Assembly (NCBI RefSeq): GCF_013410345.1
Contig: NZ_JACCFJ010000001.1
Location: 3,943,001-4,007,000, forward strand
Length of the DNA: 64,000 bases
Direction: 5' to 3'
Origin: Saccharopolyspora hordei
GTDB lineage: Bacteria; Actinomycetota; Actinomycetes; Mycobacteriales; Pseudonocardiaceae
Shown here: positions 34,800-43,903 of the stretch, in pieces
Numbering within the stretch: position 1 is the stretch's first letter
How the letters are laid out: every line of letters begins with the position of its first letter
Program-made: the position numbers and the translations under genes
Notes under the pieces: model-generated
The model's database searches: none
Seen by the model: only the letters and a program-made list of their open reading frames with translations
What the model was told of the DNA's origin: nothing

Positions 34800-35572
34800 A
34801 GGTACAGCGGCCCTTCCGCGCGTGCCCGGAAGACCCACCACACGCAGGCCTGGGCGGCGACCAGGACCGGGGTGAGCACCAGCGCCGCGGGCAGCAGCAG
34901 ACCGAGCGTGCCCGGGTCGGCGGCGTGCTCGCGCAGCGGCAGCTGGAACCCGACGGCCAGGCACAACAACGCCATCGCACCGGAGGTGAGCGCCAGCCCC
35001 GGCCACTCGCCGAAGCGCCCGAACAGCGCGGCCGCGCGCTGGTGCAGCGTCCCGGCCAGCCGGAGCCGGGCGAAGGCGAGGCCGTGCACGGCGAACAGCG
35101 TCGCCACCGCGGCCGCGGCCGGCAGCGCTCCCGGACCCGTGGCCACCGCGTCGACCTGGCCCGCGAGCAGCCCGGCGAACATCCAGCCCCAGCTCAACGC
35201 CACGCCCCAGCTGCCCGCGGTGGTCGCCGCGTCGCACACCGCCCACCAGGCGCGCGCCTCCGCCCGCCCGCGCAGCCACAGGCCCATGTCGCGCACCACC
35301 CAGGAGGCCAGCAGCGCCACCACGGCGGGCAGCAGTCCGGTCAGCAACCGGCCTTCCAGCTCGGGGAACGCACCGACCAGGAACGCCGCGGTGGCCACCA
35401 GCCACACCTCGTTGCCGAGGAAGAACGGCGCGATGGAGGTGACCACCAGGTGGCGCTGGTGGGCGTCGCGTCCCAGTGCGGGCAGCAGCATGCCCACGCC
35501 GATGTCGGCTCCGCCCAGCAGGAAGTAGCCGAGGGCGAACACGCCCAGCACCGCGATCGCCAGCAGTTCCAC
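34796..35572 (-). CDS. cydB: Cytochrome bd oxidase subunit II, unusually short
   Basis: 258 residues; family members are usually 330-380. The N-terminal half is readable ([75 protein letters not shown]), and the last helix ([24 protein letters not shown]) matches the usual C-terminus. About 80 residues (probably two helices) between them are missing, without a frameshift. The conserved GFDxGVGML is GADIGVGML. Start GTG 35572, after AGGAGCG. It should be non-haem-binding partner of CydA. Confidence 0.82.
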   Translation of the reverse strand: MELLAIAVLGVFALGYFLLGGADIGVGMLLPALGRDAHQRHLVVTSIAPFFLGNEVWLVATAAFLVGAFPELEGRLLTGLLPAVVALLASWVVRDMGLWLRGRAEARAWWAVCDAATTAGSWGVALSWGWMFAGLLAGQVDAVATGPGALPAAAAVATLFAVHGLAFARLRLAGTLHQRAAALFGRFGEWPGLALTSGAMALLCLAVGFQLPLREHAADPGTLGLLLPAALVLTPVLVAAQACVWWVFRARAEGPLYL

Positions 35573-35582
35573 GACTCGCTCC

Positions 35583-36839
35583 TCAGAAGGTGGGGGACAG
35601 CGGACGGGTCTCCTCGGGCATCCGGCCCAGCGCGACGGCACCTGGCCCGCGGAGCGCCTGGCGGAGCAGCAGCCACCAGTTCACCACCAGCAACAGTCCG
35701 AAGAGGACGGTGAAGACCAGCAGGGAGGTGCGCATGGCGGCCGCCGACACGTCGGAGACCGCGTCCTCGACGCGCAGCACCCCGTCGATCACCCACGGCT
35801 GGCGGCCCATCTCGCGGAACACCCATCCTGCGAGCATCGCGACGTAGGGCAGCGGCACCGCGGCCACCAACACCAGGTGCCACAACCGGAAACGCCGCAC
35901 CACCGGGGTGATCAGCGCCAGCAGCGCGCTCGGGAGCAGCAGGTAGAGCAGCAGCGCGAAGGCCAGCAGCATCACGATCGCGCCCCCGCGGGTCCAGGCG
36001 TCCGGGGGCACGTAGTCACCGGGCCCGAAGCGGGCCGTCTGCGCCGCCTGCAACGCGGCGACCTCGGCGTCGTCCTGGCCGAAGACCGCCGCCTTCATCG
36101 GCTGGAGCTGGCTGAACTGGATCCCGCCGGCCACCACCGTCACGAACAGCGCGGGCAGCGCGGTGAGCACGCCGAGGCGCAGCGACGCGGTGAACAGCTT
36201 CACCTCGGGGGTCCGGCGGAACAGGTGCAGCGCGCTGACGCCCGCCACGAAGACCCCCGCGGTGACCAGGGATCCGCCCAGGACGTGCCAGAACGCGGTC
36301 GTCGCGGTGGGGTTGGTCAGCACCGCCCAGGCGTCGGTGAGCCGCAGCTGCCCGCCGGACCGCTCGAAACCCACCGGGTGCTGCAGGAACCCGTTGGACA
36401 CCAGGATCCAGTACGCCGAGGCGTAGGCGGTGAGCACGACGACCCAGATCAGCCCCAGGTGCACCCAGCGGTTCAGCCGTCCCCAGCCGAAGATCCACAG
36501 TCCCAGGAACGTCGCCTCGACGACGAACGCGACCAGCGCCTCCATCGCCAGCGACGCGCCGATGACGTTCCCGGCGGCGTGCATCAGCCCGCTCCACGCC
36601 AGCCCGAACTGGAACTCCATCACCAGCCCGGTGACGATGCCCACCGCGTAGTTGATCACGTAGAGCTGGCCCCAGAACCGGGTCATCCGCTCGTGCACCG
36701 GGTTCCCGGTCAGCGTCGCCGCGGTCTGCACGCAGGCGACCAACGTCGCGAGCCCGATGGTGAGGGCGACGAACAGGAAGTGACCACCGGCGGTCAGCGC
36801 GAACTGCAGGCGCGCCAACTCGAGGGTGTCCGGATCCAT
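35583..36839 (-). CDS. cydA: Cytochrome bd oxidase subunit I
   Basis: 418 residues, shorter than E. coli CydA. Haem-binding and signature parts are kept: LQFALTAGGHFLFVALT (axial His), VMEFQFGLAW, AMEALVAFVVEATFLGLWIFGW (the two buried Glu), FWHVLGGSLVT, and GWVFREMGRQPWVIDGVLR. The periplasmic Q-loop is short, and after QPMK the sequence is AAVFGQDD, so the Glu normally five residues after the Lys (E257 in E. coli) is absent. That Lys/Glu pair is important for quinol oxidation. ATG 36839 preferred over GTG 36845. First gene of cydABDC. Confidence 0.9.
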   Translation of the reverse strand: MDPDTLELARLQFALTAGGHFLFVALTIGLATLVACVQTAATLTGNPVHERMTRFWGQLYVINYAVGIVTGLVMEFQFGLAWSGLMHAAGNVIGASLAMEALVAFVVEATFLGLWIFGWGRLNRWVHLGLIWVVVLTAYASAYWILVSNGFLQHPVGFERSGGQLRLTDAWAVLTNPTATTAFWHVLGGSLVTAGVFVAGVSALHLFRRTPEVKLFTASLRLGVLTALPALFVTVVAGGIQFSQLQPMKAAVFGQDDAEVAALQAAQTARFGPGDYVPPDAWTRGGAIVMLLAFALLLYLLLPSALLALITPVVRRFRLWHLVLVAAVPLPYVAMLAGWVFREMGRQPWVIDGVLRVEDAVSDVSAAAMRTSLLVFTVLFGLLLVVNWWLLLRQALRGPGAVALGRMPEETRPLSPTF

Positions 36840-36948
36840 GCCCACCAGCCTGGCGCCGCGGGGCGCGGCGGTCGTCGGGCTGCGGTGGGCACTTCGCGTA
36901 CCCCGGCGGTCGTCCCCTAGGGGCGCTCCCCTACACCCGCAGTCGCGG

Positions 36949-37614
36949 TCACGCCATCCAGCCCGGGGTGATCAGCGCGGACTCGTAGGCCAGCACCACC
37001 AGTTGCGCCCGGTCGCGCACGCCGAGCTTGGTCATGATCCGGCTGACGTGGGTCTTGGCCGTCGCCGGGCTGAGCACCAGCCGCTGGGCGATCTCGTGGT
37101 TGGACAGACCGTGCGCCACCAGCACCAGCACCTCGCGCTCGCGGTCGGTGAGCGCGGCCAGCCGCGGGCTGGGCTCCGGCCGGTCGCTGCGCGCGGCGAA
37201 CTCCGCGATGAGCCGCCGGGTGATCGACGGCGCCAGCAGCGCGTCCCCGCGCGCCACCACCCGGACCGCGTGGATCAGCTCGGTCGGCTCGGTGTCCTTG
37301 ACCAGGAACCCGCTCGCCCCGGCGCGCAGCGCCGCGTAGACGTGGTCGTCCACGTCGAAGGTGGTCAGGATGACGACCTTGACCGCGGACAACCCCGGGT
37401 CGCCGCAGATCCGCCGGGTCGCCTCCAGCCCGTCCAGCTCCGGCATCCGGATGTCCATGAGCACGACGTCCGGCTGCAGCGCGGCGGCGCGGTGCACCGC
37501 CTCCGCGCCGTCGGCGGCCTCCCCCACCACCTCGACGTCGTCCTCACCCTCCAAGATGGACCGGAACCCAGCGCGCACCAGCGTCTGGTCGTCGGCCAGC
37601 AGCACCCGGATCAC
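36949..37614 (-). CDS. NarL/LuxR-type response regulator
   Basis: 221 residues. Receiver domain: acidic pair VLLADDQ, phospho-acceptor Asp in VVLMDIRMPELDG, Thr/Lys in VVILTTFDVDDHVYAALRAGASGFLVKD. LuxR helix-turn-helix: LTDREREVLVLVAHGLSNHEIAQRLVLSPATAKTHVSRIMTKLGVRDRAQLV. Its GTG start overlaps the kinase stop (GTGA), so the pair is co-translated. Target genes unknown; the divergently placed cydABDC lies 110 bases away but reads the same direction, so no shared promoter is implied. Confidence 0.93.
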   Translation of the reverse strand: MIRVLLADDQTLVRAGFRSILEGEDDVEVVGEAADGAEAVHRAAALQPDVVLMDIRMPELDGLEATRRICGDPGLSAVKVVILTTFDVDDHVYAALRAGASGFLVKDTEPTELIHAVRVVARGDALLAPSITRRLIAEFAARSDRPEPSPRLAALTDREREVLVLVAHGLSNHEIAQRLVLSPATAKTHVSRIMTKLGVRDRAQLVVLAYESALITPGWMA

Positions 37615-38765
37615 GGCACCTCCCGCAGCGGCAGGCGGGCCCGCACCTGGAAGCCGCCGCTCTCCCGCGGGCCGGCGGAGAACTCGCCGCCCAGCGCCCG
37701 AGCGCGCTCCTCCATGCCGCGGATCCCGTTGCCCCGACCGGCTTCGCGCCCCGGCGCGCCGGTCCCGTCGTCGTCGATCTGCACCCCCACATCGTGGCCG
37801 GTGTAGCTGATGCGCACGCACGCGGTGCGCGCCCCGGCGTGCCGGGTCACGTTGGTCAGCGCCTCCTGCACGATCCGGTACCCGGCGAGGTCCACCTCCG
37901 GCGGCAGCGGCCGGGCCTCGCCGTCGGTCTGGACGTGCACCGCCAGCCCGGTGGCGCGGGCCTGCGCGACGAGGTCGTCGACCCGGGCCAGCCCCGGCGC
38001 GGGGGCGGTGGGTGCCGCCTCGTCGACCTGGCGCAGCACGCCGATGGTGGCGCGCAGGTCCTGCAGCGCTTCCTTGCTGGCCTGCTTGATGGAGCTCAGC
38101 GCCGAGCGGGCCTGCGCGGGGTCGGCGTCGATCCGGTGCAGCGCGGCACCGGCCTGCACGTTGATGAGCGAGAGGTGGTGGCCGAGCACGTCGTGCAGCT
38201 CCCGCGCGATGCGCAGCCGCTCCTCCCCGGCGCGCGAGCGCGCTTCCTCCTCCTTCTCCCGCGCCACCGCCCGCATCCGTTGCTCCGCCTCGTTCAGGTA
38301 GGCGCGCCGGTTGCGCACGAGACCGCCGATGGCCACCGCCGCGACCAGCCAGCCGGCGAACAGGTAGAGCGAGGTGTCGTCCAGGTGCCGCTGCCCGCTG
38401 CCGACCTCGCCGTAGCCGACGAGCAGCATCGCCACCACCGCGAGCAGCACCGCGACGGCCGTGCGCCCCTCGGCCGCCACCGTGCACAGCGCCACTGCGA
38501 ACGCCAGCAGCAGCGGACCGTCCGCCGCGCTGAGCGGGTAGTAGACGGCGCAGCCCAGCAGCGCCAGCAGCGCGACGGGAACCGGGAACCGCCGGCGCAG
38601 CACCAGCACCGCGCAGGTGCCGAGGACCACCAGCACGTCGAACGGGCGCAGGGCGTGCTGCTCGACCGCGGAGCTGAGCAGCACCGACAGCAGCACCGCG
38701 GCCGCGACCAGCACGGCCAGCGCCACGTCGACCGCAGCGCTGGGCAACCGCCGCAGAACCGTCAT
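37611..38765 (-). CDS. NarL-type sensor histidine kinase
   Basis: 384 residues. An N-terminal domain of about five to six membrane helices (residues ~10-155) without a large outside loop is followed by a coiled segment and the HisKA_3 dimerisation helix ERLRIARELHDVLGHHLSLINVQAG, with the phosphorylated His in ELHDVLGH. The ATPase shows LVQEALTNVTRHAGA, DDGTG and GNGIRGMEERARALGG. Partner of the overlapping response regulator. The signal is not known; the membrane-buried sensor suggests an envelope stimulus. Start ATG 38765. Confidence 0.92.
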   Translation of the reverse strand: MTVLRRLPSAAVDVALAVLVAAAVLLSVLLSSAVEQHALRPFDVLVVLGTCAVLVLRRRFPVPVALLALLGCAVYYPLSAADGPLLLAFAVALCTVAAEGRTAVAVLLAVVAMLLVGYGEVGSGQRHLDDTSLYLFAGWLVAAVAIGGLVRNRRAYLNEAEQRMRAVAREKEEEARSRAGEERLRIARELHDVLGHHLSLINVQAGAALHRIDADPAQARSALSSIKQASKEALQDLRATIGVLRQVDEAAPTAPAPGLARVDDLVAQARATGLAVHVQTDGEARPLPPEVDLAGYRIVQEALTNVTRHAGARTACVRISYTGHDVGVQIDDDGTGAPGREAGRGNGIRGMEERARALGGEFSAGPRESGGFQVRARLPLREVP

Positions 38766-38790
38766 GCCGCCGAGGATAGGCGGCACCGGA

Positions 38791-39744
38791 TCAGCGCGGG
38801 CTGTCCAGCAGCTCCTCGGGCTCGGTGATCACGTCCACCAGCGCCCCGTTGCGGGTCACCGTGATCTGCAGCGGGCGGCCGATGGCCTCGGCGAACATCA
38901 GCCGCTGCAGCCCCTGGGCGTCGCGCACCGGGGTGCCGCCCGCGGTGAGCACCAGGTCGCCGCGGTGCAGGCCGGCGCGCGCGGCCGGACTCCCGCGGAC
39001 CACGTCCACCACGCGCAGCCCGGTCTGCTGCCCGGTGCGCTCGACCAGGTCGTCGGGCAGCGGCGCCGGGGTGGTCACCAGGCCCAGGTAGGCGCGGCGG
39101 ACCCGGCCGTCGCGGACGAGCGTCGCGATGATGCGGCGGGTGGTGGCGTTGATCGGGATCGCCAGCCCGAGCCCCACCCCGGCGACCGCGGTGTTGATCC
39201 CCACCACCACGCCGCGCGCGTCGGCCAACGCGCCCCCGGAGTTGCCGGGGTTGAGCGCCGCGTCGGTCTGGATGACGTCCTCGATGATCCGGGCGGCCTG
39301 TCCGCTGCGCGCGGGCAACGACCGGCCGAGCCCGCTGACCACGCCCGCGGTGACCGACCCGGCCAAGCCGAGCGGGGTGCCGACCGCGACCACGAGCTGG
39401 CCGACCACCAACCGGTCGCTGTCGCCGAGCCGCACCGGGGGCGGCGTCTCCCCCACCGTGCGCACCACCGCCAGGTCGGACAGCGGGTCGGCGCCGACCA
39501 CGGCGAACGGCGCGTCGGAGCCGTCGGCGAAGCGCGCGGTGCCGCCGTCGGAGCGGCCGACGACGTGCGCGTTGGTGAGCAGGTACCCGTCGTCGGTGAA
39601 CACCACCGCCGAACCGGTCCCCTCGCCCCGCTCCCCCGTCGTCTGCAGGCTCGCCACGCTGGGCGTGAGCGTGCGGGCGACCTGGGCGACGGTGCGCGAG
39701 TAACCGTCCAGGGCGTCGAACGGGTCGTGCGGGTCCTCGACCAT
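38791..39744 (-). CDS. HtrA/DegP-like serine protease with PDZ domain, no export signal
   Basis: 317 residues. The trypsin-like triad is readable: His in YLLTNAHVVGR, Asp in DPLSDLAVVR, Ser in ALNPGNSGGALAD. A PDZ domain follows (GLRVVDVVRGSPAARAGLHRGDLVLTAGGTPV). Unlike most HtrA proteins there is no signal peptide or membrane anchor; the sequence begins MVEDPHDPFDALDGYSRTVA, so it should be cytosolic. ATG 39744 has GGGAGG seven bases before; the GTG directly before it is less well placed. It is followed by the two-component genes 25 bases downstream. Confidence 0.88.
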   Translation of the reverse strand: MVEDPHDPFDALDGYSRTVAQVARTLTPSVASLQTTGERGEGTGSAVVFTDDGYLLTNAHVVGRSDGGTARFADGSDAPFAVVGADPLSDLAVVRTVGETPPPVRLGDSDRLVVGQLVVAVGTPLGLAGSVTAGVVSGLGRSLPARSGQAARIIEDVIQTDAALNPGNSGGALADARGVVVGINTAVAGVGLGLAIPINATTRRIIATLVRDGRVRRAYLGLVTTPAPLPDDLVERTGQQTGLRVVDVVRGSPAARAGLHRGDLVLTAGGTPVRDAQGLQRLMFAEAIGRPLQITVTRNGALVDVITEPEELLDSPR

Positions 39745-39822
39745 CACAGCCTCCCAGCGTCGCGTGCCTGCTCGAACGTCGCGGCACGACGCGGGATTCC
39801 TGGCGTTCGCCCTGGGCGTAGC

Positions 39823-40165
39823 TCACGGCCGGCGCACGGCGGTGACGGTGCCCAGCACGGCCACCGCCGCGAGCACGCCGAGCGCCAGCACCACGACCTG
39901 CGGGTCGTGCACCGGTCCGGCTCCGGCCGGCCCGGCCAGCACCGACCGCACGCCGAGGAACACCAGCACCACGGCCAGCCCGACCGAGGCGTCCGGCACG
40001 CGGGCGAGCAGGTCGGGCAGCAGCCCGAACACGTGGCGGACACCGACCAGCGCGAGCACGCCCGCCAGCAGGGACAGCGACGGGGAGCCGGTCGTGCCCC
40101 GCGTGGCCGAGGCGGACAGCACGGCGACCGCGAGCGCGGCGAGCACGGCGGGCGCCGGTGGCCAG
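39823..40165 (-). pseudogene. Membrane-protein remnant, TerC-like C-terminal part
   Basis: The minus-strand frame ending at 39823 reads LLAGVLALVGVRHVFGLLPDLLARV, then VGLAVVLVFLGVRSVL and VVVLALGVLAAVAVLGTVTAV. The order 'A-LVGLR-L...LLDRV-YGLAVVL-FIGVK-L' is what I expect from the C-terminal helices of TerC/Alx family proteins. No start codon, N-terminal helices or ribosome-binding site belong to it, and at ~40165 it abuts a broken MFS gene on the other strand. I call it a gene fragment. The family assignment is only moderately secure. Confidence 0.42.
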
Positions 40166-40176
40166 CTGCGGGGGAA

Positions 40177-41094
40177 GCGAGCGGGGTGCTGTGCCTGGCG
40201 CACGCACCTGCCGCACCCGGCCTGCTCGTCGGCTACGCGGTGCTGGGCGGGACCGGCGCCCGGCTGGTCTACGCCGCGTGCACCTCGACCACGGGCACGT
40301 GGTTCCCGGAGCGCGCCGCGGCGCGGATCGGCTTCCTCACCGGCGCCTTCGCCTACGGTTCCGCGCCGCTGGTGCTGGCGCTGCTCGTCGCTCCGGTGGA
40401 CCTCGTCGCGTTGGACGTCTTCGCGGTGGTGCTGTGCGCGGCGGTGCTCGGGTGCGGTCTGCTGCTGGCCGACCCGCCGCAGCACTGGTGACCGGCGCAC
40501 GTGGCCCCGCGCCGGTGGGCGCTGACCCGGCCGGACCCGCCCGCCGCGCGGGAGTTCTCGGTGCTCGAGGGCGCTGCGCACGCCCACGCTGGTGATGGCC
40601 ACGTGCTTGTCGTGCGCCGCGACCGTGTCGCTGTTCGACGCCGCGTTCCTCGCGCTGTTCGCGGGCGCGCCGGCCGCGGTGGTCTTCCTCGCCACCAACG
40701 GAGCGGGCCGGGCACGCTGCGGTGGGTGGTGGCGGTCCAGGCGGTCGGGCAGGTCGTGCTGCTGGTCGCGGTCGGGCATGGTTCCCCCGCGCTGCTGTTC
40801 CTCGGGGCCGCCGTGGCGGGGGTCGGTGGCGGTGCCTTCTACCCGCTGTTCGCGGCGTTGGCCCGCGCGTACTTCGGTGAGCAGAGCGTCGAGGTGCACG
40901 GGCTGGTCTACAGCGCGAAGGCGGTCAGCGGGGTGGCCGCGGTGCTCACCACGCGGCGGGGCTTCCCCGTCGCGCTGCTGGCGGCAGCCGCGCTGTCCCT
41001 GTTCGCCGCGGCCCTCTGAAGGGCGTTGCGCCGACCGGGACTGCCGAAGACGCTGCCCTCCCCCGACCGGCGAGCCGGTGCCGGCGGCGTGTAG
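40177..41094 (+). pseudogene. Broken MFS transporter (oxalate/formate antiporter type)
   Basis: Pieces of one MFS protein lie in order but out of frame. Piece 1 (to 40491) has GLLVGYAVLGGTGARLVYAACTSTTGTWFPERAAARIGF, typical of the OFA family, and ends HW-stop where 'HWWPAHV' would be expected, so a Trp codon became TGA. The same frame continues PAHVAPRRWALTRPDPPAAREFSVLEG. Near 40570 the frame shifts to LRTPTLVMATCL and SLFDAAFLALF; near 40705 it shifts again to TLRWVVAVQAVGQVVLL, FLGAAVAGVGGGAFYPLFAALARAYFG and VYSAKAVSG, with apparent internal deletions. LRRPGLPKTLPSPDRR to a TAG at 41092-41094 is the old C-terminus. The N-terminal third is missing. Confidence 0.75.
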
Positions 41095-41233
41095 CCGCTC
41101 GGCCGGTGGCCCGTCGTCGACAGTGGACGCTCACGGAGCTCCGCAGCGGTGCGAGCACGTCAGCGGATCCACTGCTGTAGAAGGGTTTTCGCGTTCGCGC
41201 CCGCATTGATCACCGGATCGTGCGACCGATGTT
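41095..41233. other. Non-coding stretch after the MFS relic
   Basis: No gene or repeat recognised. Together with 41441-41570 it is a long gene-poor gap; the small ORF and inverted repeat inside it are listed separately. Confidence 0.4.
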
Positions 41234-41255
41234 CGCTCGAAATCTTGTTCGAGCG
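41234..41255. promoter_or_regulatory. Inverted repeat, possible operator
   Basis: CGCTCGAA (41234-41241), six bases, then TTCGAGCG (41248-41255): perfect 8-base arms with an AT-rich centre. It lies 18 bases before the ATG of a 55-codon ORF. Either a regulator site or a small RNA hairpin. Confidence 0.45.
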
Positions 41256-41272
41256 CTGGGAAGATGTGTGGC

Positions 41273-41440
41273 ATGGGATCGACGACCACCGCCACGCACG
41301 AACACCGCCTCCGCTACCCGACCGAGCACGGCGACCTCCACCGGCGTCACGCCCCGAGCCCACCCTGCACCGGACCGCGGAGCGGACCGCCCGGTCGCCG
41401 GCGCACCGACGCAGGCACGGGGCTGCCACGACCACCGTGA
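41273..41440 (+). CDS. Possible small ORF of unknown function
   Basis: 55 codons from ATG 41273 to TGA 41438-41440, with GGGAAG about 9-14 bases before the start and an inverted repeat just upstream. It begins GSTTTATHEHRLRYPTEHGDLHRR and then becomes Pro/Arg/Gly-rich, which in this GC content is often non-coding. I recognise no family. It could equally be a truncated gene start in a decayed region. Confidence 0.25.
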   Translation: MGSTTTATHEHRLRYPTEHGDLHRRHAPSPPCTGPRSGPPGRRRTDAGTGLPRPP

Positions 41441-41570
41441 TCCGCGCGCCCCACCAGGCAGGGCCGACGCCCCCCAGACGGCCCCGCACCGCGACCCGAC
41501 ACGTGACGCACCTTGACAACTCCACAGTGGACACGGCTCCGCGACCGCCCCGCTGGGCGCGACCGGTCGC

Positions 41571-42458
41571 TCAGGTCGCGGCCGGGCAGCCCCGGGCCTG
41601 CCGCCGGGCCCGGGACCGGTGGAAGGACTCCGGGCCGAGCTCGGCGATCCGGTAACCGTCGGGGTAGCTCCTCGGCTCCGGCACGGCGGGCCGGGAACCG
41701 GGTCGGACCGGACCGACCCGGACCAGCTGGGCCCGCAGCTTGAGCGCGGCCTCGGCGACCTTCCGCCCGAGGTCGGAGACCTGCGGGAACCCGAAGGCGG
41801 CCAGCAGGTGCGGCTCCATCAGGAACCGCGCGGCCCGGACCACGGCCGACGACAGCAGCGACGGGTACCAGCTGCCGAACAGCTCCAGCGTGGCGTCGGC
41901 GACGCGGCGACCACCCGGGTCGAAGGCGAAGCGCTCGCGCTCGTAGTCGTCGAGGAACCGCTCGAACTCGGCGTAGGTCTCGGGGATGCCGGAGAACCGC
42001 ATCCCCGCTCCCATGCGGCGCATGGTGTTCGTCAGCGCCGCGACCTCGTGCGGGTGCAACCGGCGCCAGCCGAACCGCTCGATCCACCGCACCGGCGTCA
42101 CCACGAACGTCGACAGGGTGTAGAGGTGGTCGTCGTTGCTGATCCGGTACCGGCCGTGGATGGCGTTGAGCTGGTCCAGCGCCTCCCGGCCCCGCTCGCT
42201 GCCGGTCCCCCAGTGGAAGATCTCGTACAAGATCACCACGGTGTCGTCGTAGCGCTTCTGCGGGCGTTCGGCGAACTCGCCGGTCCGGTCCAGCAGGCGA
42301 CCGATGCTCGGCACCGCGTAGGTGCGGAAGAGCGCGAACTCCAGCGCCTTCGTGATGTCCCAGGGGAACTCGTGCTCGGCGAGCAGCCGGTAGATCTCCT
42401 CGCAGCCCCGCTCCGCGTCCAGGGCGAGGATCCGCGCCAAGCGGTCGAAACGCCTCAT
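41571..42458 (-). CDS. MpaB/rubber-oxygenase-type haem oxygenase (DUF2236)
   Basis: 295 residues. The pattern RYDDTVVILYEIFHWGTGSERGREALDQLNAIHGRYRISNDDHLYTLSTFVVTPVRWIERFGWRRL is typical of the MpaB/latex-clearing-protein catalytic domain: the 'NxxHxxY-I-N-D-YLYTLxTF' block contains the putative haem-ligand His. It continues FDPGGRRVADATLELFGSWYP. Members act as oxygenases on terpenoid side chains or polyisoprene; the substrate here is unknown. No signal peptide. Start ATG 42458. It stands alone. Confidence 0.75.
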   Translation of the reverse strand: MRRFDRLARILALDAERGCEEIYRLLAEHEFPWDITKALEFALFRTYAVPSIGRLLDRTGEFAERPQKRYDDTVVILYEIFHWGTGSERGREALDQLNAIHGRYRISNDDHLYTLSTFVVTPVRWIERFGWRRLHPHEVAALTNTMRRMGAGMRFSGIPETYAEFERFLDDYERERFAFDPGGRRVADATLELFGSWYPSLLSSAVVRAARFLMEPHLLAAFGFPQVSDLGRKVAEAALKLRAQLVRVGPVRPGSRPAVPEPRSYPDGYRIAELGPESFHRSRARRQARGCPAAT

Positions 42459-42597
42459 CGCTCACCTCGTCTCGGGCAGCGGGGACCCGGTGCCATGGAC
42501 AGGGCCTACACCACCGGGGGGATCGACCAGCGGACCGACAGACCGTGTCGGCGGTGGAACACCTGGTCGGCACGCGCCCCACCGGCCGACCCGGGTG

Positions 42598-43800
42598 TCA
42601 CCTCGCCGGCCCGTCCAACTGTTCGATCGTGGCGATCGACGGGCTCTCGGTGCGCTGCAGGTCGCGGGCCACGGCCTCCGCGTCCCGGAGCACCCGGACC
42701 GCGTTGCGCCAGGTCAGCTTGGCCAGGTCGGTCTCCGACCAGCCGCGGTCCAGCAGCTCGGCGACCAGGTTCGGGTAGCCCGCGACGTCCTCCAGCCCCT
42801 CCGGGGTGAAGGCGACGCCGTCGAAGTCGCCCCCGATGCCGATGTGGTCGATGCCCGCGACCTCGCGCATGTGGTCGAGGTGGTCCGCCACCGTCGCCAC
42901 CGTCGCGGTCGGCCTCGGGTGTGCCTCCTCGTGGGCCTGCAGCACCGCTTTCGCCTCCGGCGCGCTGGACAGCGGGTCGAAGCCGCGGTCGCGGAGCGCC
43001 GCCTCGGCCCCGCGCGCCCACTCGACCGCCTCCGGCAGGACGAACTTGGGCACGAAGGTCGCCATCGCCACCCCGCCGTTGGCGGGCAGCGCGGCCAGCA
43101 CGTCGTCCGGGACGTTGCGCGGGTGGTCGCAGACCGCCCGCGCGGAGGAGTGCGAGAAGATCACCGGGGCGCGGGTGGCCCGCAGCGCGTCGCGCATCGT
43201 GCTCGGCGCCACGTGCGACAGGTCCACCAGCATGCCCATCCGGTTCATCTCGCGCACCACCTCGACCCCGAAGGCGGTCAGGCCGTCCGCGGCCGGCTCG
43301 TCGGTCGCCGAGTCCGCCCACGGCACGTTGTCGTTGTGGGTGAGCGTCAGGTACCGGACACCCAGCCGGTGCAGCGCGCGCAGCGTCGCCAGCGAGCAGT
43401 TGATCGAGTGACCGCCCTCCGCCCCCAGCAGCGAAGCGATCCGGCCGTTCGCCCGGGCCGCCTCCACCTCGTCGGCGGTGCGCGCGAGCTGCAGCTCGTC
43501 CGGGTAGCGCGCGATGAGGGTGTGCACGCAGTCGACCTGCTCGAGGGTGGCGCTGACCGCGTCGTCCCCCTGGTGCTCGGTCGAGACGTACACCGACCAG
43601 AACTGGCCGCCGACCCCGCCGGCGCGCAACCGGGCCAGGTCGGTGTGCAACCGCGCGCTCTGGTCCTGCGCGATGTCGCAGCGCTCCAGGTCGTAGCCGA
43701 CCTTCTCCCGCAGCGCCCACGGCAGGTCGTTGTGCCCGTCGAGCACCGGGTTCTCGGCGAGCAGCTTCCGGGCCCGTTCCACGGCGGCCGCGTCGGTCAT
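42598..43800 (-). CDS. Membrane dipeptidase-type metallohydrolase (peptidase M19)
   Basis: 400 residues, amidohydrolase superfamily. Zinc-site motifs are visible: [12 protein letters not shown] (HxD), [10 protein letters not shown] (bridging Glu), [29 protein letters not shown] and [11 protein letters not shown]19 enzymes cleave dipeptides, including those with a D-residue at the C-terminal side. No signal peptide, so cytosolic. ATG 43800 is the natural start ([25 protein letters not shown]). It diverges from a small coiled-coil ORF. Confidence 0.93.
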   Translation of the reverse strand: MTDAAAVERARKLLAENPVLDGHNDLPWALREKVGYDLERCDIAQDQSARLHTDLARLRAGGVGGQFWSVYVSTEHQGDDAVSATLEQVDCVHTLIARYPDELQLARTADEVEAARANGRIASLLGAEGGHSINCSLATLRALHRLGVRYLTLTHNDNVPWADSATDEPAADGLTAFGVEVVREMNRMGMLVDLSHVAPSTMRDALRATRAPVIFSHSSARAVCDHPRNVPDDVLAALPANGGVAMATFVPKFVLPEAVEWARGAEAALRDRGFDPLSSAPEAKAVLQAHEEAHPRPTATVATVADHLDHMREVAGIDHIGIGGDFDGVAFTPEGLEDVAGYPNLVAELLDRGWSETDLAKLTWRNAVRVLRDAEAVARDLQRTESPSIATIEQLDGPAR

Positions 43801-43903
43801 CAGAACACCCCAATCGGCGAGATCAGCACCTGTCCGAGCATATCCGGCCACGTCAGGCGCTGATCGAATCGACGAATCCGGCCACCGGCCGCACCATCGG
43901 AGA

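Noticed and set aside
31438-34980. A single 1180-codon minus-strand frame covering cydC and much of cydD
   Set aside because: cydD is in another frame with its own ATPase motifs and a GTGA junction. The extra 589 codons are a GC-driven shadow.
34796-35572. CydB truncated by a frameshift
   Set aside because: Both ends of the protein are in one frame and no hidden frame holds the missing helices, so a true deletion or natural short form is more likely.
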